From Knufia peltigerae (lineage: Eukaryota > Ascomycota > Eurotiomycetes > Chaetothyriales > Trichomeriaceae), in the NCBI GenBank assembly GCA_030247855.1, contig JAPDRN010000036.1:1-64000 (forward strand): a stretch of DNA of 64,000 nucleotides, read 5' to 3'. The notes under the pieces were generated by a model, which did no database searches, was not told the DNA's origin, and saw nothing but the letters and a program-made list of their open reading frames with translations. This document shows, piece by piece, positions 45,108 through 56,111 of the stretch. The position numbers and the translations under genes are program-made. Positions within the stretch are counted from its first letter, which is position 1. Each line of letters starts with the position of its first letter.

Positions 45108-47050
45108 ATGTGGCGGCTTCTAGGGGCAATTCTCACCCTACTGACGGTCGGTGTTGGATATTTTCTGAATCTGCTCTACAAGAAACGCAGAGAGTTTGAT
45201 GGACTGGTATGTGTCCTTTGCCAACCATGGCCATGTGTTGTACAGCTCGAGTTGTTTCAGCTGAATTTATCGAAACCAGCCACAACCACCTCGACCGAGC
45301 ACCTTTTGGGGCCATCTCCCTCTTGCCGGGGAATGCAAGAAATTGTTTCCTCCAGAAACTCACGTACAGAACTGGGCAAACTACATCAGGAAGAAGTTCG
45401 ACCTTGGAGGTCAGTTTTGTTTTCGTTTTTGACGCCGTACGGAAGAGCCATCTCACAAAGTGTGTAGATGTATTCTACGTCGACTGGTGGCCAATTGGTC
45501 CCCGATGGCTTTTCATTGCCGACCCTGAGCTGGCCTCGAAGTACGTGACGACCGGCCAGTCACTCCGCAAATCCCACCTCACCACAAACTACCTCACCAA
45601 GCTCCTGGGACGTGACAACATGGTTGGCCTCGAAGGTCGTCAATGGAAGGTGTTGCGCTCCATCTTCAATCCCGGTTTCTCGGCGAGCCACCTCATAACT
45701 TTGGTCCCGTTCATCGTCGACTCGACCTTGGTGTTCCTCGACATCCTTCGCGAAAAGGCCAAGACGAACGAACTCATCAGCCTCGACACCTTCAGCACCC
45801 GGTACACGATCGACATCATCGGCAAGATCGTCATGGACACCGACTTCCGCGCGCAGCTCGACCCGGAACCACACCCCATCGTCACCACGTTCAGACGACA
45901 AGTCGACCTCATGCCCAGCGCCAGTAGCATCTCACCCCTGGACGACATCAACCTCAAGCGCGAGGTGAAGGTGTGGCTGAACATGCGCAAGTTGGACGCT
46001 CTCTTGGGCGCCGAAATTGACAAGCGGGTCGCGGCACGCAACGCGGCAGCAGCAGCAGCAGCAAACGCCGCCGGCAACGGCGCCGCCACCACGGCGGAGA
46101 AGAAGGGATTCAAAGACCGCAAACGCTCCGTCATCGAACTCGCCCTCGACGCTTACGACAATGAAGCCGCGGACGACAAGTCTTCTTCCTCGGGGACCAT
46201 GAACGCGTCCTTTCGGACACTGGCCATCGACTCGATCAAGACCTTCATCTTTGCCGGCCACGACACCACGTCCGCCACCATCTCGTACACCATGTACCTG
46301 CTGCACCTGCACCCGGAGGTCCACGCCAGGCTCGTCTCCGAGTTGGACGCCGTCTACGGCGGCACCCGCACCCACGGCGGCGGCGGCGATCCCGTCACCC
46401 CGGAAGAGATCGCCGACAAGATCAAAGCCGACCCCCACTCGATCAACCGACTGGAGTACATGACGGCGGTGATCAGGGAGGTCCTCCGCCTCTTCCCGCC
46501 GGCCAGCACGCTCCGGGAGCTGTTGAGGCCCCAGGACGTCGCGGCGTCCAAGGACCGGTACATCCACGACCCCAAGACGGGCAGGAACTACCCCCTCGAG
46601 GGCTTCCACGTGTGGCCGGTCGCGACCATGATCCACCGGAACGCCGACTACTTCCCGGACCCGGTCCGGTTCGTGCCCGAGAGGTTCCTGCCGTCGCTGA
46701 CCCCCTACCCCGGCGCCAAGCTGCACACGCCCGCGGGCAAGGACGCGTGGAGGCCGTTCGAAAAGGGGCCCCGGAACTGCATCGGCCAGGAACTCGCCAT
46801 GATCGAGACGAAAATCACCCTGGCCTTGGTGGCCAAGGACCTCGATTTCACGGCCGAGTACGGCGGCGCCGAGGTCCACAGCTGGACCCCCGTCGAGACC
46901 AGGGACGAGTTCGGGGACGGAGTGCCGGGACACGAGAGGTTGACCATCGAGGGCCACAAGCCGTACCAGGTCTTGCACGGGGCCGCCAGACCAAAGGACG
47001 GCATGACGGGGAGGATGAGTCTGAGGAGAAACAAAAGACACCCAAAGTGA
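45108..47050 (+). CDS. Cytochrome P450 monooxygenase, CYP4/CYP52-like fold type
   Basis: 603 residues in three exons: 45108-45206, 45280-45409 and 45468-47050. The two introns are 73 and 58 bp; the junctions give GLPQPPRPSTFWGHLPLAG and FDLGDVFYVDWWPIG, both normal for this P450 style. Residues 1-25 form an N-terminal membrane anchor. I-helix FAGHDTTSATISY, K-helix REVLRLFPPAS (ExxR), and the haem loop FEKGPRNCIGQ with the Cys ligand at about residue 514. The substrate is unknown; similar P450s are often found in fungal secondary metabolism, but no backbone enzyme is near. Exon 3 is strongly GC-rich at third positions and has an Ala-rich segment (NAAAAAAANAAGNG) in a variable loop. The antisense open frame over exon 3 is a by-product. 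Confidence 0.92.
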
Positions 47051-47757
47051 CAAGGAGAAAATTACCTCCGAGTTTTGTCGAGGACAATCTGCACCCAAAA
47101 AAGGACCAAGAGACGTGTACAATTCAAACCTTTGAAGCACATACGGAGTACAAACACAAGAAAAAAAATAACAATTCAATAGCTACAGGCTAGCAAAAGC
47201 GTCCAGTCAGGTCCCGTTGCCCTGATCTGATAAAAATCACAAAGCCCCTCAATCTGCTCCTAATGGTATCTCATAAAACCTTCCCAAAGCCATCCCAGGG
47301 AGATTTCTCCTTTGTGCGCAAACTCCGACATTGCAGGTGCTGTCTTTGTGTGTTGGTGTGTGCCGGGCCGTTAAACTGTGCATGAACAAGCCTTGGGTCC
47401 ACCAATTATTCTCCTTACTAGTCGACTCTCTCTCAATGAGGTTGTTTGATCTAATTCTTTCATTCATTCAGTTCTGTCCATGTGCTATCGGCTCTCCACA
47501 AGCCCGGTTTTGGGTTGTACTGTACTGGATGAATAGCAGGCCGAACATGGCAATCCAGCTTCCAGATCATTCCATGAACCCTCATTTTTTCAAGGGTCAA
47601 CCAAAAAAGAGAAGGAAAAAACCCATCGATATAGGCATGAAGACGCCTTCAACGCCTCACCGATCTCTTGTCTTTGTGTTGTGAACAAGAGTGGTGTAGA
47701 AGAGGAAAATGAAATCATTCCGTCAACTCATGGACAACCCAAAGGAAAAACAAAAGC
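47051..47757. other. Convergent 3' intergenic region
   Basis: 707 bp between the P450 stop and the bHLH gene stop. One TACGGAGTA copy is at 47142-47150. A-rich tracts (about 47160-47175 and 47603-47620) may reflect 3' ends. No gene. Confidence 0.5.
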
Positions 47758-48612
47758 TTAAGACACAACGTCGGCAGCAGCGACGTCGTCATCTTCAAAC
47801 CCGGTGAGATTTGCCTCGTCATAATCGTCAAAGTGTAGACCGGCATCACGTGCGCGTTGTTGCCACTTGTTGCTCTCGGCCCACGCAGCACGAGCACTTT
47901 CCTTCATACGATCAAGACGGTTGGTGAGTTCCTTGAGGGCAACGTCAAAGGTTGCACGCTCAGTCTCAAACTGGGCTTCCTTGTTCTGCAAGTTGATGAT
48001 GTACTCATGTGTGCGTTGAAGGATGGCACCTTTGTTTTTCTCCGTGCACGGGACGATCTTTGCAATGTTCTCGATCCCTTCATTGATGACTTCACGGCGA
48101 CGTCGTTCAACTAGGTCTGGGTCAGCATGATATATCCGGGAACGTCGCTCACGAGATGATTGCCACATACCTTCTTTGTGGTTGTCCTTGCGTTGTTGAT
48201 GCCACTCGGCAGATCCGACGGCGGGCTTTGCAGACGTCGACTCCCTACCACCATGGCTGTTGTTTTGCGGGAGGCCGCCCATGTTGTTGCCCATACTGTT
48301 CATGTTATTACCCATATTAGGCACCGCAGGAGGGCTATTCTCATCGAATGCCGAGGAGAGCGCAGCTGCTCCGTCGAAGGGCGTTGGTTCGGGGTAAGCG
48401 GAAGGGTTCATGGGTGCTGCGAGAGCAGCTTGCGCCGTTCGCGTACTGTCATCCGCGCCCGAGACAGCATCGAGGCCTTGAAGCAATGCAGCATAGTCCT
48501 GGTGGTCACCGTTTGTATTTTGCGCCTTTGCCTCGCGACCGATACCCTGGTCCCCAGGAACTCTCTTGCGCTTGTTATTCGCAGCATTCATTCTCAGATC
48601 TGAAGAGTCCAT
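47758..48612 (-). CDS. CBF1: bHLH transcription factor of the Cbf1/Cpf1 type
   Basis: 264 residues from the ATG at 48612; exons 48612-48171 and 48110-47758 with a 60-bp intron that splits the basic region (NHKE joined to VERRRRE). Nuclear factor expected to bind CACGTG (CDEI) and to act in sulphur amino acid genes, chromatin and centromere function. The basic region holds His145, Glu149 and Arg153-type residues that read E-box bases; the helix-loop-helix is NEGIENIAKIVP...NKGAILQRTHEYIINLQ, followed by a short leucine-zipper-like coiled coil. The N-terminus is disordered with a Met/Asn/Gly-rich stretch and a basic KRKR near 14. An ATG at 48777 lies upstream in the same frame but is cut off by a TAG at 48681-48679, so the protein start is uncertain. 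Confidence 0.93.
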   Translation of the reverse strand: MDSSDLRMNAANNKRKRVPGDQGIGREAKAQNTNGDHQDYAALLQGLDAVSGADDSTRTAQAALAAPMNPSAYPEPTPFDGAAALSSAFDENSPPAVPNMGNNMNSMGNNMGGLPQNNSHGGRESTSAKPAVGSAEWHQQRKDNHKEGMWQSSRERRSRIYHADPDLVERRRREVINEGIENIAKIVPCTEKNKGAILQRTHEYIINLQNKEAQFETERATFDVALKELTNRLDRMKESARAAWAESNKWQQRARDAGLHFDDYDEANLTGFEDDDVAAADVVS

Positions 48613-48678
48613 AGTCTTGACGTAGTCGGAGACTTGATCTAAAAGGTCGTCCAGCTTAGCTTCCTCGAGGCAAGCACC

Positions 48679-48777
48679 CTAAGCTTCTCGAGAAGGACTA
48701 GATAGTTGATCGGCGTATTGATAGAAGGCGGACAATGAGGGCAGCGCAGGATCCTGTTCGCCGTTTGGATTAGCCAT
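48679..48777 (-). other. Upstream ORF in frame with CBF1
   Basis: 32 codons (MANPNGEQDPALPSL...SPSREA) that end at a TAG. After the stop the same frame stays open into MDSSDL of CBF1, so skipping or reading through one codon would extend the protein by 55 residues. No intron with good sites that removes the TAG in frame was found. Confidence 0.6.
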
Positions 48778-48907
48778 GATTCAAGCCACACCGAGGTCGC
48801 GGAGGATAATGAAAGCGAGTCCAAGTCAGTGGGATAAGATGCTGTAAGAACTGTGTAAAGGATGAGAACAGCGAGGTGGAGTGAGGAATGTACGCGCCAG
48901 GCCTCGA

Positions 48908-48950
48908 CTTCACTTCAGCCGGATGCCATCCGGCGAGTGCGGAAGTGAAG
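48908..48950. promoter_or_regulatory. Nested inverted repeat (hairpin) upstream of CBF1
   Basis: Outer arms CTTCACTTC (48908-48916) and GAAGTGAAG (48942-48950) enclose an inner perfect hairpin GCCGGAT-GCC-ATCCGGC (48918-48934). It lies 131-173 bp upstream of the first CBF1-frame ATG and may be part of the 5' leader. Confidence 0.7.
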
Positions 48951-49113
48951 GGAAGAGTTGGCGGTATGAGCAGCAACATCATCATCATCATCGACGTGAT
49001 GGGGTGATTCCATCGCGGCGTGGTTCATCACAGCAGAGGAGCCGAGCGCGGCGTGTGTCCCTGCCCGTGATGATGTTGTGAAGCTGCGCAGAACCCGTGA
49101 TGATAGAGACTTG

Positions 49114-49120
49114 TCACGTG
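49114..49120. promoter_or_regulatory. TCACGTG E-box upstream of CBF1
   Basis: This is a classic Cbf1 binding core (CACGTGA on the CBF1 strand), 337 bp upstream of the first CBF1-frame ATG and 502 bp upstream of the chosen start. It suggests autoregulation. Confidence 0.45.
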
Positions 49121-49971
49121 TGATAGTGTATTCAAGAGACGCGGATTCGACGAAGGTGCATGAAATGAGGGATTTTGGGTCGACTCACGTTGGAAAAAAG
49201 CCGTGAAGAGTTGTTTCACTCGTCTGCAACACTGGAATGTTTCGATCAAAGAGATGAATAAATTTCTGAACCCGACATGGAACACAGCGCAATGGTGTTG
49301 CCGGTGAGCGAGGTATTCAGTAACAAGTCTGGGAGAAGGTCACGGGAGAGGAAGTTCATCAAAGGGACGATAGGGACTGGACGAAATCCAACTAATACAA
49401 TAATGGTTAAGCGGCGAATATTCCGCCAAGTGTTGTTGTTTTTGCGAAAGCCCGTGAAAAGAAATTTGTCTGACCAAATGGCACCATTCGATTTACACAC
49501 AATTCCGCCGTCAGACAAAAAGAAGGCCCAGTAGTAGGCTGTGCATGTGACCACCATCCATCAAACCCAGGGACCTATCTCATGATCGCTTTTCATTGCT
49601 GACCCCTCCATTTACTGCAGTTTGTTCCCAGATGTGCTGCATATGTAGTCGATGGCTGACACACCCGCGTCTTATTCTGGGCGCGTGTGTGTCCCACAAG
49701 TCTCCGGCTGGCGGCAACAGTCCCTGGGAACCAACAAATAGTGGTGGAGTACTCGATATGCTCGTGCATGTGACAGACCTTTTGAGACATAACTTTGCCG
49801 TGTAGGCAAGGCTATCATGTGTGGGTGTACGACAGGGTCCCCGCTCAGGCTTGCGTGAAACTGCTTTTGGGACCTGTGAGTGCTGTTAAGAGCCTCTGCC
49901 TGGTGTGATCCTAAATGTGAATGAGAGACTATAAGTCTCGTCTTGCATCTTCTGCATCGCGAGACTTGTTT

Positions 49972-51060
49972 TCACTCCACAGGTTGGTCTACGGTCGAGT
50001 CCTTGTCCTCAGCCTTGATCCCCAGCCTAATCGCGTATTTCGCTGGATTAGTGGTATCCACCAAGAGGACACCCTCTTGTGCTCTGCCAAAGATATCCCA
50101 TATCCTGATCGAGTTCTCCTTCTTCATACCCATGACACAACTGCTGCCGGCATACCGTACCTCGCCAATTCTGGGACTAAGGCCCTCTTCGCCCGTGCGA
50201 TTCGCGCAAATAATGATGGCTTCGGGGTCGGCCCCTTGCGGACCGAACAAAGGTCTGAGTCTATCGACCCAATAGTTGACGGTGTCCTCGTCCGGAGTCA
50301 TCACTTGACTGGACATCTCTTCGGCACTCAGCCTCGTGAGCCACGCCATGCTAATGACGACAATCTTCGCACGGGATTCCCTCGCGTGATTACCAAACTC
50401 GTAGGCTGTCCAAGGCGCCTCGAACTTGTACGGGTTGACATCCATGCATATTCCTGCTGCAGCCTTGACCTGCTGACCCTTCCATCCTATTGGCAACACA
50501 CCAGCCCAGAAACCCGAGCCTTCTTGAGCCCAGGTCTCATCCGTGTAGTAGAGAAAAGACTTGCGATAGTGGGCAACGACGTCTCCACTAGCACTGACGA
50601 ACACCAGAGAGTTGTACGCGACGGTGCCGGTTTCGGCCGTGATATGTCTGTCGAAGATAGTGTTGTAGTTCCCTTCTTCGGCTGATTCGGGATAGCCGAC
50701 TGCAACGGTACATTTCAGTCGTTTGGCAGTTCGAGCTGCCCACCTTGTTGACGGTCCAGCAGCAGTGGGTTCTAGAAAAGGCGCAATGGCTGCCAAAGAA
50801 GGGTGATTGTAGCCTGGTATGGTTGTCAATGGCAGAACTCGTGATATTGGTCATCCGCCATCTCAAGGCTGAACAAGCCTCAACAAGACTCGGAACCACA
50901 ACGCTGACTGACCAGTGAAAGCAAGTTCGGGGAGAACTAAGAGATCAATATCCTGGAGAAGGCCCTCTCTTTCTTCTCTCATCAAAAGGCTTTCTGCGCG
51001 ACTGAAATTCGCTGCCACTTCGCCCAAACGTGGAAAGAACTGCAGGGTTGCAACCTTCAT
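49972..51060 (-). CDS. NTA1: Protein N-terminal Asn/Gln amidohydrolase Nta1
   Basis: Deamidates N-terminal Asn and Gln to Asp and Glu, the first step of the Arg/N-degron pathway. Nitrilase superfamily. Two exons, 51060-50913 and 50813-49972, 329 residues; the 99-bp intron joins PELAFTG to YNHPSLAAIAPFLEPT as in yeast Nta1. The catalytic triad is visible: Glu45 in VLPELAF, Lys134 in HYRKSFLYYTDETW, and Cys172 in AAGICMDVNPY. The length is somewhat shorter than the 457 residues of yeast Nta1, mainly at the C-terminus, which is usual for filamentous fungi. No targeting signal. Confidence 0.93.
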
Positions 51061-51451
51061 TTTGGATCTACTTGAATGATCGACTCGAGGCCAATAGCAA
51101 ACAAAGATGGCTTCAAGTCAAGGATGCATGATGTCAAATCGAGATCCTAGTCACGCAACTCACCTGCCAGACATAATCTGGTCGACGAATTTTAGAACGG
51201 TCGTTACGGGTGACGGTGAGAAAGAAACGACTGACTGTGATCGGTGCCGGAACCGAAGGACAACAATTCCTTGATTCACCCTAGAATGCTACGGTTGAGT
51301 ATTACTCGTGATAAGAGTCAAATGCTTGCGAACACTAGAAAAGTAGTTGGGAAGAATTATGACGCTTCGCGAAGTATTGTCTCCAGATATACAAACCATA
51401 GGGCTAATATAGCAAAGCTCATAGTCCTTGAAGGTGTAACTCCTCCTCCGG
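51061..51451. other. Intergenic NTA1 promoter / CWC24 3' flank
   Basis: 391 bp. Both flanking genes are on the minus strand, so it holds the NTA1 promoter and the CWC24 terminator. No feature recognised. Confidence 0.5.
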
Positions 51452-52390
51452 CTATTCTTCTTCACCTGCTTTCTCCTGTTTCAGTCTTTCCCGCTCCCGC
51501 TTCTTATCTAATATCCTGTTCAACTTCTTCCCAACGTTGAACACCCCACCAGTTCCAGTACCGCATGCAGCACACGAAGGGTCTTTTCGATACCTCTTCA
51601 GGGCACAGGCTTCGCAGAAATAATGTCCGCACTTTGTTATGACCGGGTTCGAGTAAGGCTTCTTGCAGATGATGCAGGCAAACGGGATGCTTTCGAGCAG
51701 TGCCTCATCGTCATCATCATCTTGAGTGTTGTGGCCGCGATTCGCAGATGCCACGGTCTTGCCAGTTAATTTCTTGCCCTTGGTATCGATTTCCCAATCT
51801 CGGTCTAGCTGCCAACCTTGTTTATAGTCTTCTCTTGCATGCAAGAACTTGCAACTGTCGCCGAAGCCACAGAAGCCTGTCTGCTTGTAATCTTTGCACA
51901 CATCAGGGGCAAAATCTGTGACAGTGATTGTTCTAACATTGCTCGATTGTTTGAGAGGTCCGACTTGACGATCCGGGTTCTTCTGAATAAAAGATTGGTA
52001 ATTCGCAGTGCCTTTGTACGTCCCATCAGGAGCAGTGGCATCTTGTGATTTTGTGGCCGACTTCCCACTCGTCAAACTCTCTTCATCGTACCAGTCTGAT
52101 CTCTTTGTCGCATCATCTTTGTTCGTAGTTCGCACGACTGCGGCATTCGTTGTTTCTTCAGTAGGTGCTATTCGAACTGTGGGATTTTCTGCTGAAGATG
52201 CTGTTACTCCAGCAGTTTTGCGTCGGCGTTTGATAGACCTTCCTTCATCGTCTTCTGAGGAGGTGAATCCAGAATCAGAGTCAGAGGGAGGGGTGGCAAC
52301 TCTTTTCCTTATTGTTGACTTCGCTTTGACATTTCGCTTCTTGAAAGTGACCACTGGTGCCTCCGTAGCAGCTTGTGCAGTGTCCATCAT
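51452..52390 (-). CDS. CWC24: Pre-mRNA splicing factor Cwc24 (RNF113A type)
   Basis: 312 residues, single exon. Nuclear spliceosome component that binds the 5' splice site before step one. The N-terminal half is basic and acidic low-complexity sequence. A CCCH zinc finger follows (CKDYKQTGFCGFGDSCKFLH, spacing C-x8-C-x5-C-x3-H), then RDWEIDTKGKK, and a C3HC4 RING finger (CIICKKPYSNPVITKCGHYFCEACALKRY) near residues 230-270. The C-terminus is a short charged helix. Order and spacing match the family exactly. The gene shares a 609-bp divergent promoter with GPI13. Confidence 0.95.
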   Translation of the reverse strand: MMDTAQAATEAPVVTFKKRNVKAKSTIRKRVATPPSDSDSGFTSSEDDEGRSIKRRRKTAGVTASSAENPTVRIAPTEETTNAAVVRTTNKDDATKRSDWYDEESLTSGKSATKSQDATAPDGTYKGTANYQSFIQKNPDRQVGPLKQSSNVRTITVTDFAPDVCKDYKQTGFCGFGDSCKFLHAREDYKQGWQLDRDWEIDTKGKKLTGKTVASANRGHNTQDDDDDEALLESIPFACIICKKPYSNPVITKCGHYFCEACALKRYRKDPSCAACGTGTGGVFNVGKKLNRILDKKRERERLKQEKAGEEE

Positions 52391-52999
52391 TTACTGTAGT
52401 GTTATGCGCAGGAACAAAAGGCAAGTTTGGATGGAGCGAGCTTGAAAGATATTATGAATATCTAATCTAACGCGGGCGCAGGCACAGAGGGTTCCAGCAG
52501 AAAGTTTCGCTTATGTAAACACAGACTTGTCTTCTTTGGGAAACAAATGATGCTGCCCTATGATCCTTCCCCGCTTACGTAGGACGAGTTCCTTGCATCT
52601 ATTAGTCTAAAATATTGATATCACATGTCTATACCGTGTTTGAGCACTATTCATCCAATCTTCCCTCACTTTTCTCCTTTTCTTCTAGGTCTGTCGTTGG
52701 CTACGGCTATGTCTTGCCCACAGTTAACTGCGATTGCTTGTACAGCCAAGCGATTTCTTGCGGGTGATCTACAACACTAAAACCTTATCTTGCTCGCCAG
52801 ACCTGCCTCTCATGGCAATGCTTGCGGACCTTCGAAAAGGCCATCTCAGTGTCCGCAGTTGAGGTTGAAGTTTTATTCACGACTTTTCATGTACATATGC
52901 TTACTGGATCAACCGTGATCTCAACATTCATTATGATGCTTTCATGATATAAACCGCTTTATTTCACTCTTTCTTAAGTTTTCAAGTCTGCTGGAGGCC
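52391..52999. promoter_or_regulatory. Divergent promoter CWC24 / GPI13
   Basis: 609 bp between divergent starts, with pyrimidine-rich tracts (TTTCTCCTTTTCTTC near 52671-52686) and a CTTTCTTAAG element near the GPI13 ATG. Nothing specific recognised. Confidence 0.45.
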
Positions 53000-55900
53000 A
53001 TGTCAGCACTGGCTGACAAGAGTCCACAAGCCGCCGAGAGCTTCAACGATGGTGGAACTCCGACAGTGACACCAGACACAGAAGCTCGAGAACGCCAGAA
53101 GGCCATTGCTTTCAAAGTCTCCCATGTTCTTCTTACTGTCTTCTTTCTATGGCTGACGTGGGTGAGTTTCTCATCTTCGCAGCCAGTGCTAACCCAGGCT
53201 CAGGATTGTCCATATCATCGGCATTCTCTTCTTTGCGAAAGGCTTCCTACTTACAAGACTTGTCCTTGACAACAAGTCTGAATGCGCTGTACTCCCAGGT
53301 GGACAGCAATCTAGAGAGGCAAACGGATGCTGGCATCCAAAGTCCTTTGACCGGGCTGTAGTCATAATTATTGACGCGTTACGATACGATTTTACCATTC
53401 CTTCCAGCGCCAGCCAGGCCAGCGAACATCCTCAAAGTTATTACCTTGATAACCTACCCACACTCTATGATACTGCTGTGGCACATCCAGAGCATGCATT
53501 CCTACTGCCCTTCATTGCCGATCCTCCGACGAGTACCCTCCAGCGATTGAAAGGCCTGACCACCGGAACACTGCCGGTCTTTATAGACATTGGTTCAAAT
53601 TTTGCAGGCACTGCCATCGAGGAGGATAATATCTTGTCTCAGTTGAAAGATGCAGGGAAAACAATAGTCCAACTAGGCGACGATACATGGCATTCATTAT
53701 TTCCCGGATATTTCGACCCAAATATGACGAAACCCTACGATTCTTTTAATGTATGGGACTTACATACCGTCGACAATGGTGTTGTTGAACATATTATGCC
53801 ACTGTTGGAGCAATATCCTGCCAGATGGGATGTTGTCTTCGGTCATTTCTTGGGCGTCGACCACGCTGGCCATCGTTATGGACCCGAACACCCTGCAATG
53901 GCTGAGAAACTTCGGCAAATGGATGGCGTCATCCAGCAGATTATGCAGAAACTTGACGATGACACGCTCCTTGTCATCATGGGCGATCACGGCATGGATG
54001 CCAAGGGCGACCACGGCGGCGAATCCGATGATGAGGTCGAAGCTGCTTTATGGATGTATTCGAAGAAGCCGCGATTTGGAAGAACTGGGCCCGACTCTCT
54101 AACACCACCGTTGAATGCCAAAGATCGACCCATCGGACAGATAGACCTCGTTTCAACACTCTCACTTCTACTAGGCCTGCCGGTGCCGTTCAACAATCTG
54201 GGCAGACCCATCGCCGAAGCATTTGCCGGACCAGGTAAGACGAAATGGAAAAATCTTGCAGACGTTGCACAGTTGGTTCAAGCCCAGATTGCGCGGTACC
54301 AGAATCATTATTCGCAGTCTCGAGACCTTGGTCTCACTGAAGATGTCTACCAGAGCCAAGGCGCGCACATGGCGCGATCAGTGGATGCCATGCGGAGCGG
54401 CCACTGGGAAGATGCTTACCACGCGTCTGTCGACTGGCACGAAGAAGTTGTCTCCATGTATCGAAGACTGTGGGCAAACTTTAATCTTGCTGACATGTTC
54501 TACGGTGTTTGCATCTCGGCTGCTGCTCTTACATTCTTGTTCTTCTTTGCTCGCTCCTCAAAGGGAGACAAGGCGCTCGTAGCCACCGGTCTGCTCCGGA
54601 GTGCTGGCTTGGGAAGCACTGCTGGCCTCGCATTCGGCCCAGTTCTGGGGGTCCTTTTTCCCAAGTATTTTACCGCAGTTGCCGGTCTTGTCTTCGGAGC
54701 GACATGTGGTGGTATTCTCGGTGCAAGTCTGTGGTCTTATCAAAACAATGTGGCTGGGCGCTTTCGTCTTCCTTCAACGTGGGGTTGGATGACATTTGTG
54801 TTTTTGATCACCCAGTCTGCCGGATTTGCGTCGAATTCGTATACCATTCATGAGGATACGATCCTCCTTTTCTTCTTGACTACCTTTGGCTTGATGTCGT
54901 TGATGTCTTCTTTAAGACAGGCGTACCAGAAAGATCGGATCTTGGGCGTGTATCAGTCAGTCATGTTCATACTCCTTACAAGGTTGTCGTCCTTTTCTCG
55001 TCTATGTCGAGAAGAACAGATGCCAGGGTGCCGGTCGACGTTCTACGCTTCCTCAACATCATCTACATCTGCACCTTGGCAATTGTTAGTACCTTATGTG
55101 GTGGCGCTGATCTTACCGGAAATTACCAAGGCTTTCTATCGAGGCACAGCTTCATACGCCGGGTCCGCTGGATTCTGGATTGGATTCTGCTTCCGGATGG
55201 GGTTGTTGCTTGTGGCCGTATACTGGACCCTTGACGCTGCGGACAACGGCGAGTGGTGGAGAGATCGAATATCCTCCTCGACGCTTCAAACCATCAAGAT
55301 CACACTGGCTCGATGTGTGCTTGCCATTGCCCTCCCTGTCGGTGTCGGTACATTCGTTTGGGCCAAGCCATGCATCGATATCTCGATCGCTGACCCGAAG
55401 TCGAGTGTCGATAGAACAGAAACCGCATCTCGCCCCCAGCTCACGGTCTTTGGCTATGCCAATGCGTATGGCAGTCGATTCTACCTGATGATTCCCATGC
55501 TCGTGTTGACTGTGGGTCTATTGCTGCCACCCATGGGCCAATTCTCTGTCGCAATATGTGCTTGGCAAATACTCTGTCTCCTGGAAATATTGGACACCAA
55601 CGCACTCAGTGTGACATGGGACTCTCCCTCCAGCGTTGGGCCCATTGTCCTGGCTATGCTGGGTTCTTACCACTTCTTCAAGACTGGCCACCAAGCGACT
55701 CTTGCCTCGATCCAGTGGAATTCGGCATTTGTCCCGCTCCGGACCATCCGATATCCATGGTCGCCACTCCTTGTGATCCTGAATACCTTTGGAGCACAAA
55801 TCATGTGTGCAGCAGCAGTCCCATTAACGGTGCTTTGGAAACGGCCTCTGGGTAAATTCGGGCTGCGGGGCTTGTGGCACGACGTGGTTAATGCTTGTTT

Positions 55901-56111
55901 TACACATGCGCTGTATTACGCTACTATTCAGTTGGCCACCACGATGTGGGCTGGACATCTCCGAAGACATCTGATGCTGTACAGGGTGTTTATGCCGAGA
56001 TATTTGATGGCCAGCGGTGTACTTTTGATTGTGGATGTTGTTCTCGTCGTGGCCGCCCTCGGTGGTGCTCGCGTGGTTGGCTTGAGCGTAGGTGAAGTTT
56101 TTGGCTATTGA
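53000..56111 (+). CDS. GPI13: GPI ethanolamine phosphate transferase 3 (Gpi13/PIG-O)
   Basis: ER multi-pass enzyme that adds ethanolamine phosphate to the third mannose of the GPI anchor, the site later linked to protein. Two exons: 53000-53157 and 53204-56111, 1021 residues. The 46-bp intron uses a GTGGGT donor, since only that choice keeps the frame (FFLWLT joined to IVHIIGILFFAKGF); a nearer-consensus GTGAGT donor starts 4 bp later at 53162. Alkaline phosphatase-like motifs: DALRYDF near residue 110 and GDHGMDAKGDHGG near 312. Between them lie PPTSTLQRLKGLTTG and FGHFLGVDHAGHRYG, typical of Gpi13. The C-terminal half has about 12-14 membrane helices and the conserved RLCREEQMPGCRSTFY loop. 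Confidence 0.94.

Larger units (their letters stand above)
48778..49971. other. Intergenic CBF1 upstream / NTA1 3' flank
   Basis: 1.2 kb. The left half is the CBF1 promoter or leader with a nested hairpin at 48908-48950 and an E-box at 49114-49120. The right half has the NTA1 3' flank. No other gene is supported. Confidence 0.5.

Noticed and set aside
45932..47179. 415-codon open frame antisense to the second P450
   Set aside because: Composition (Val, Gly, Arg, Asp) and lack of motifs show it is the complement of a GC-rich coding exon.
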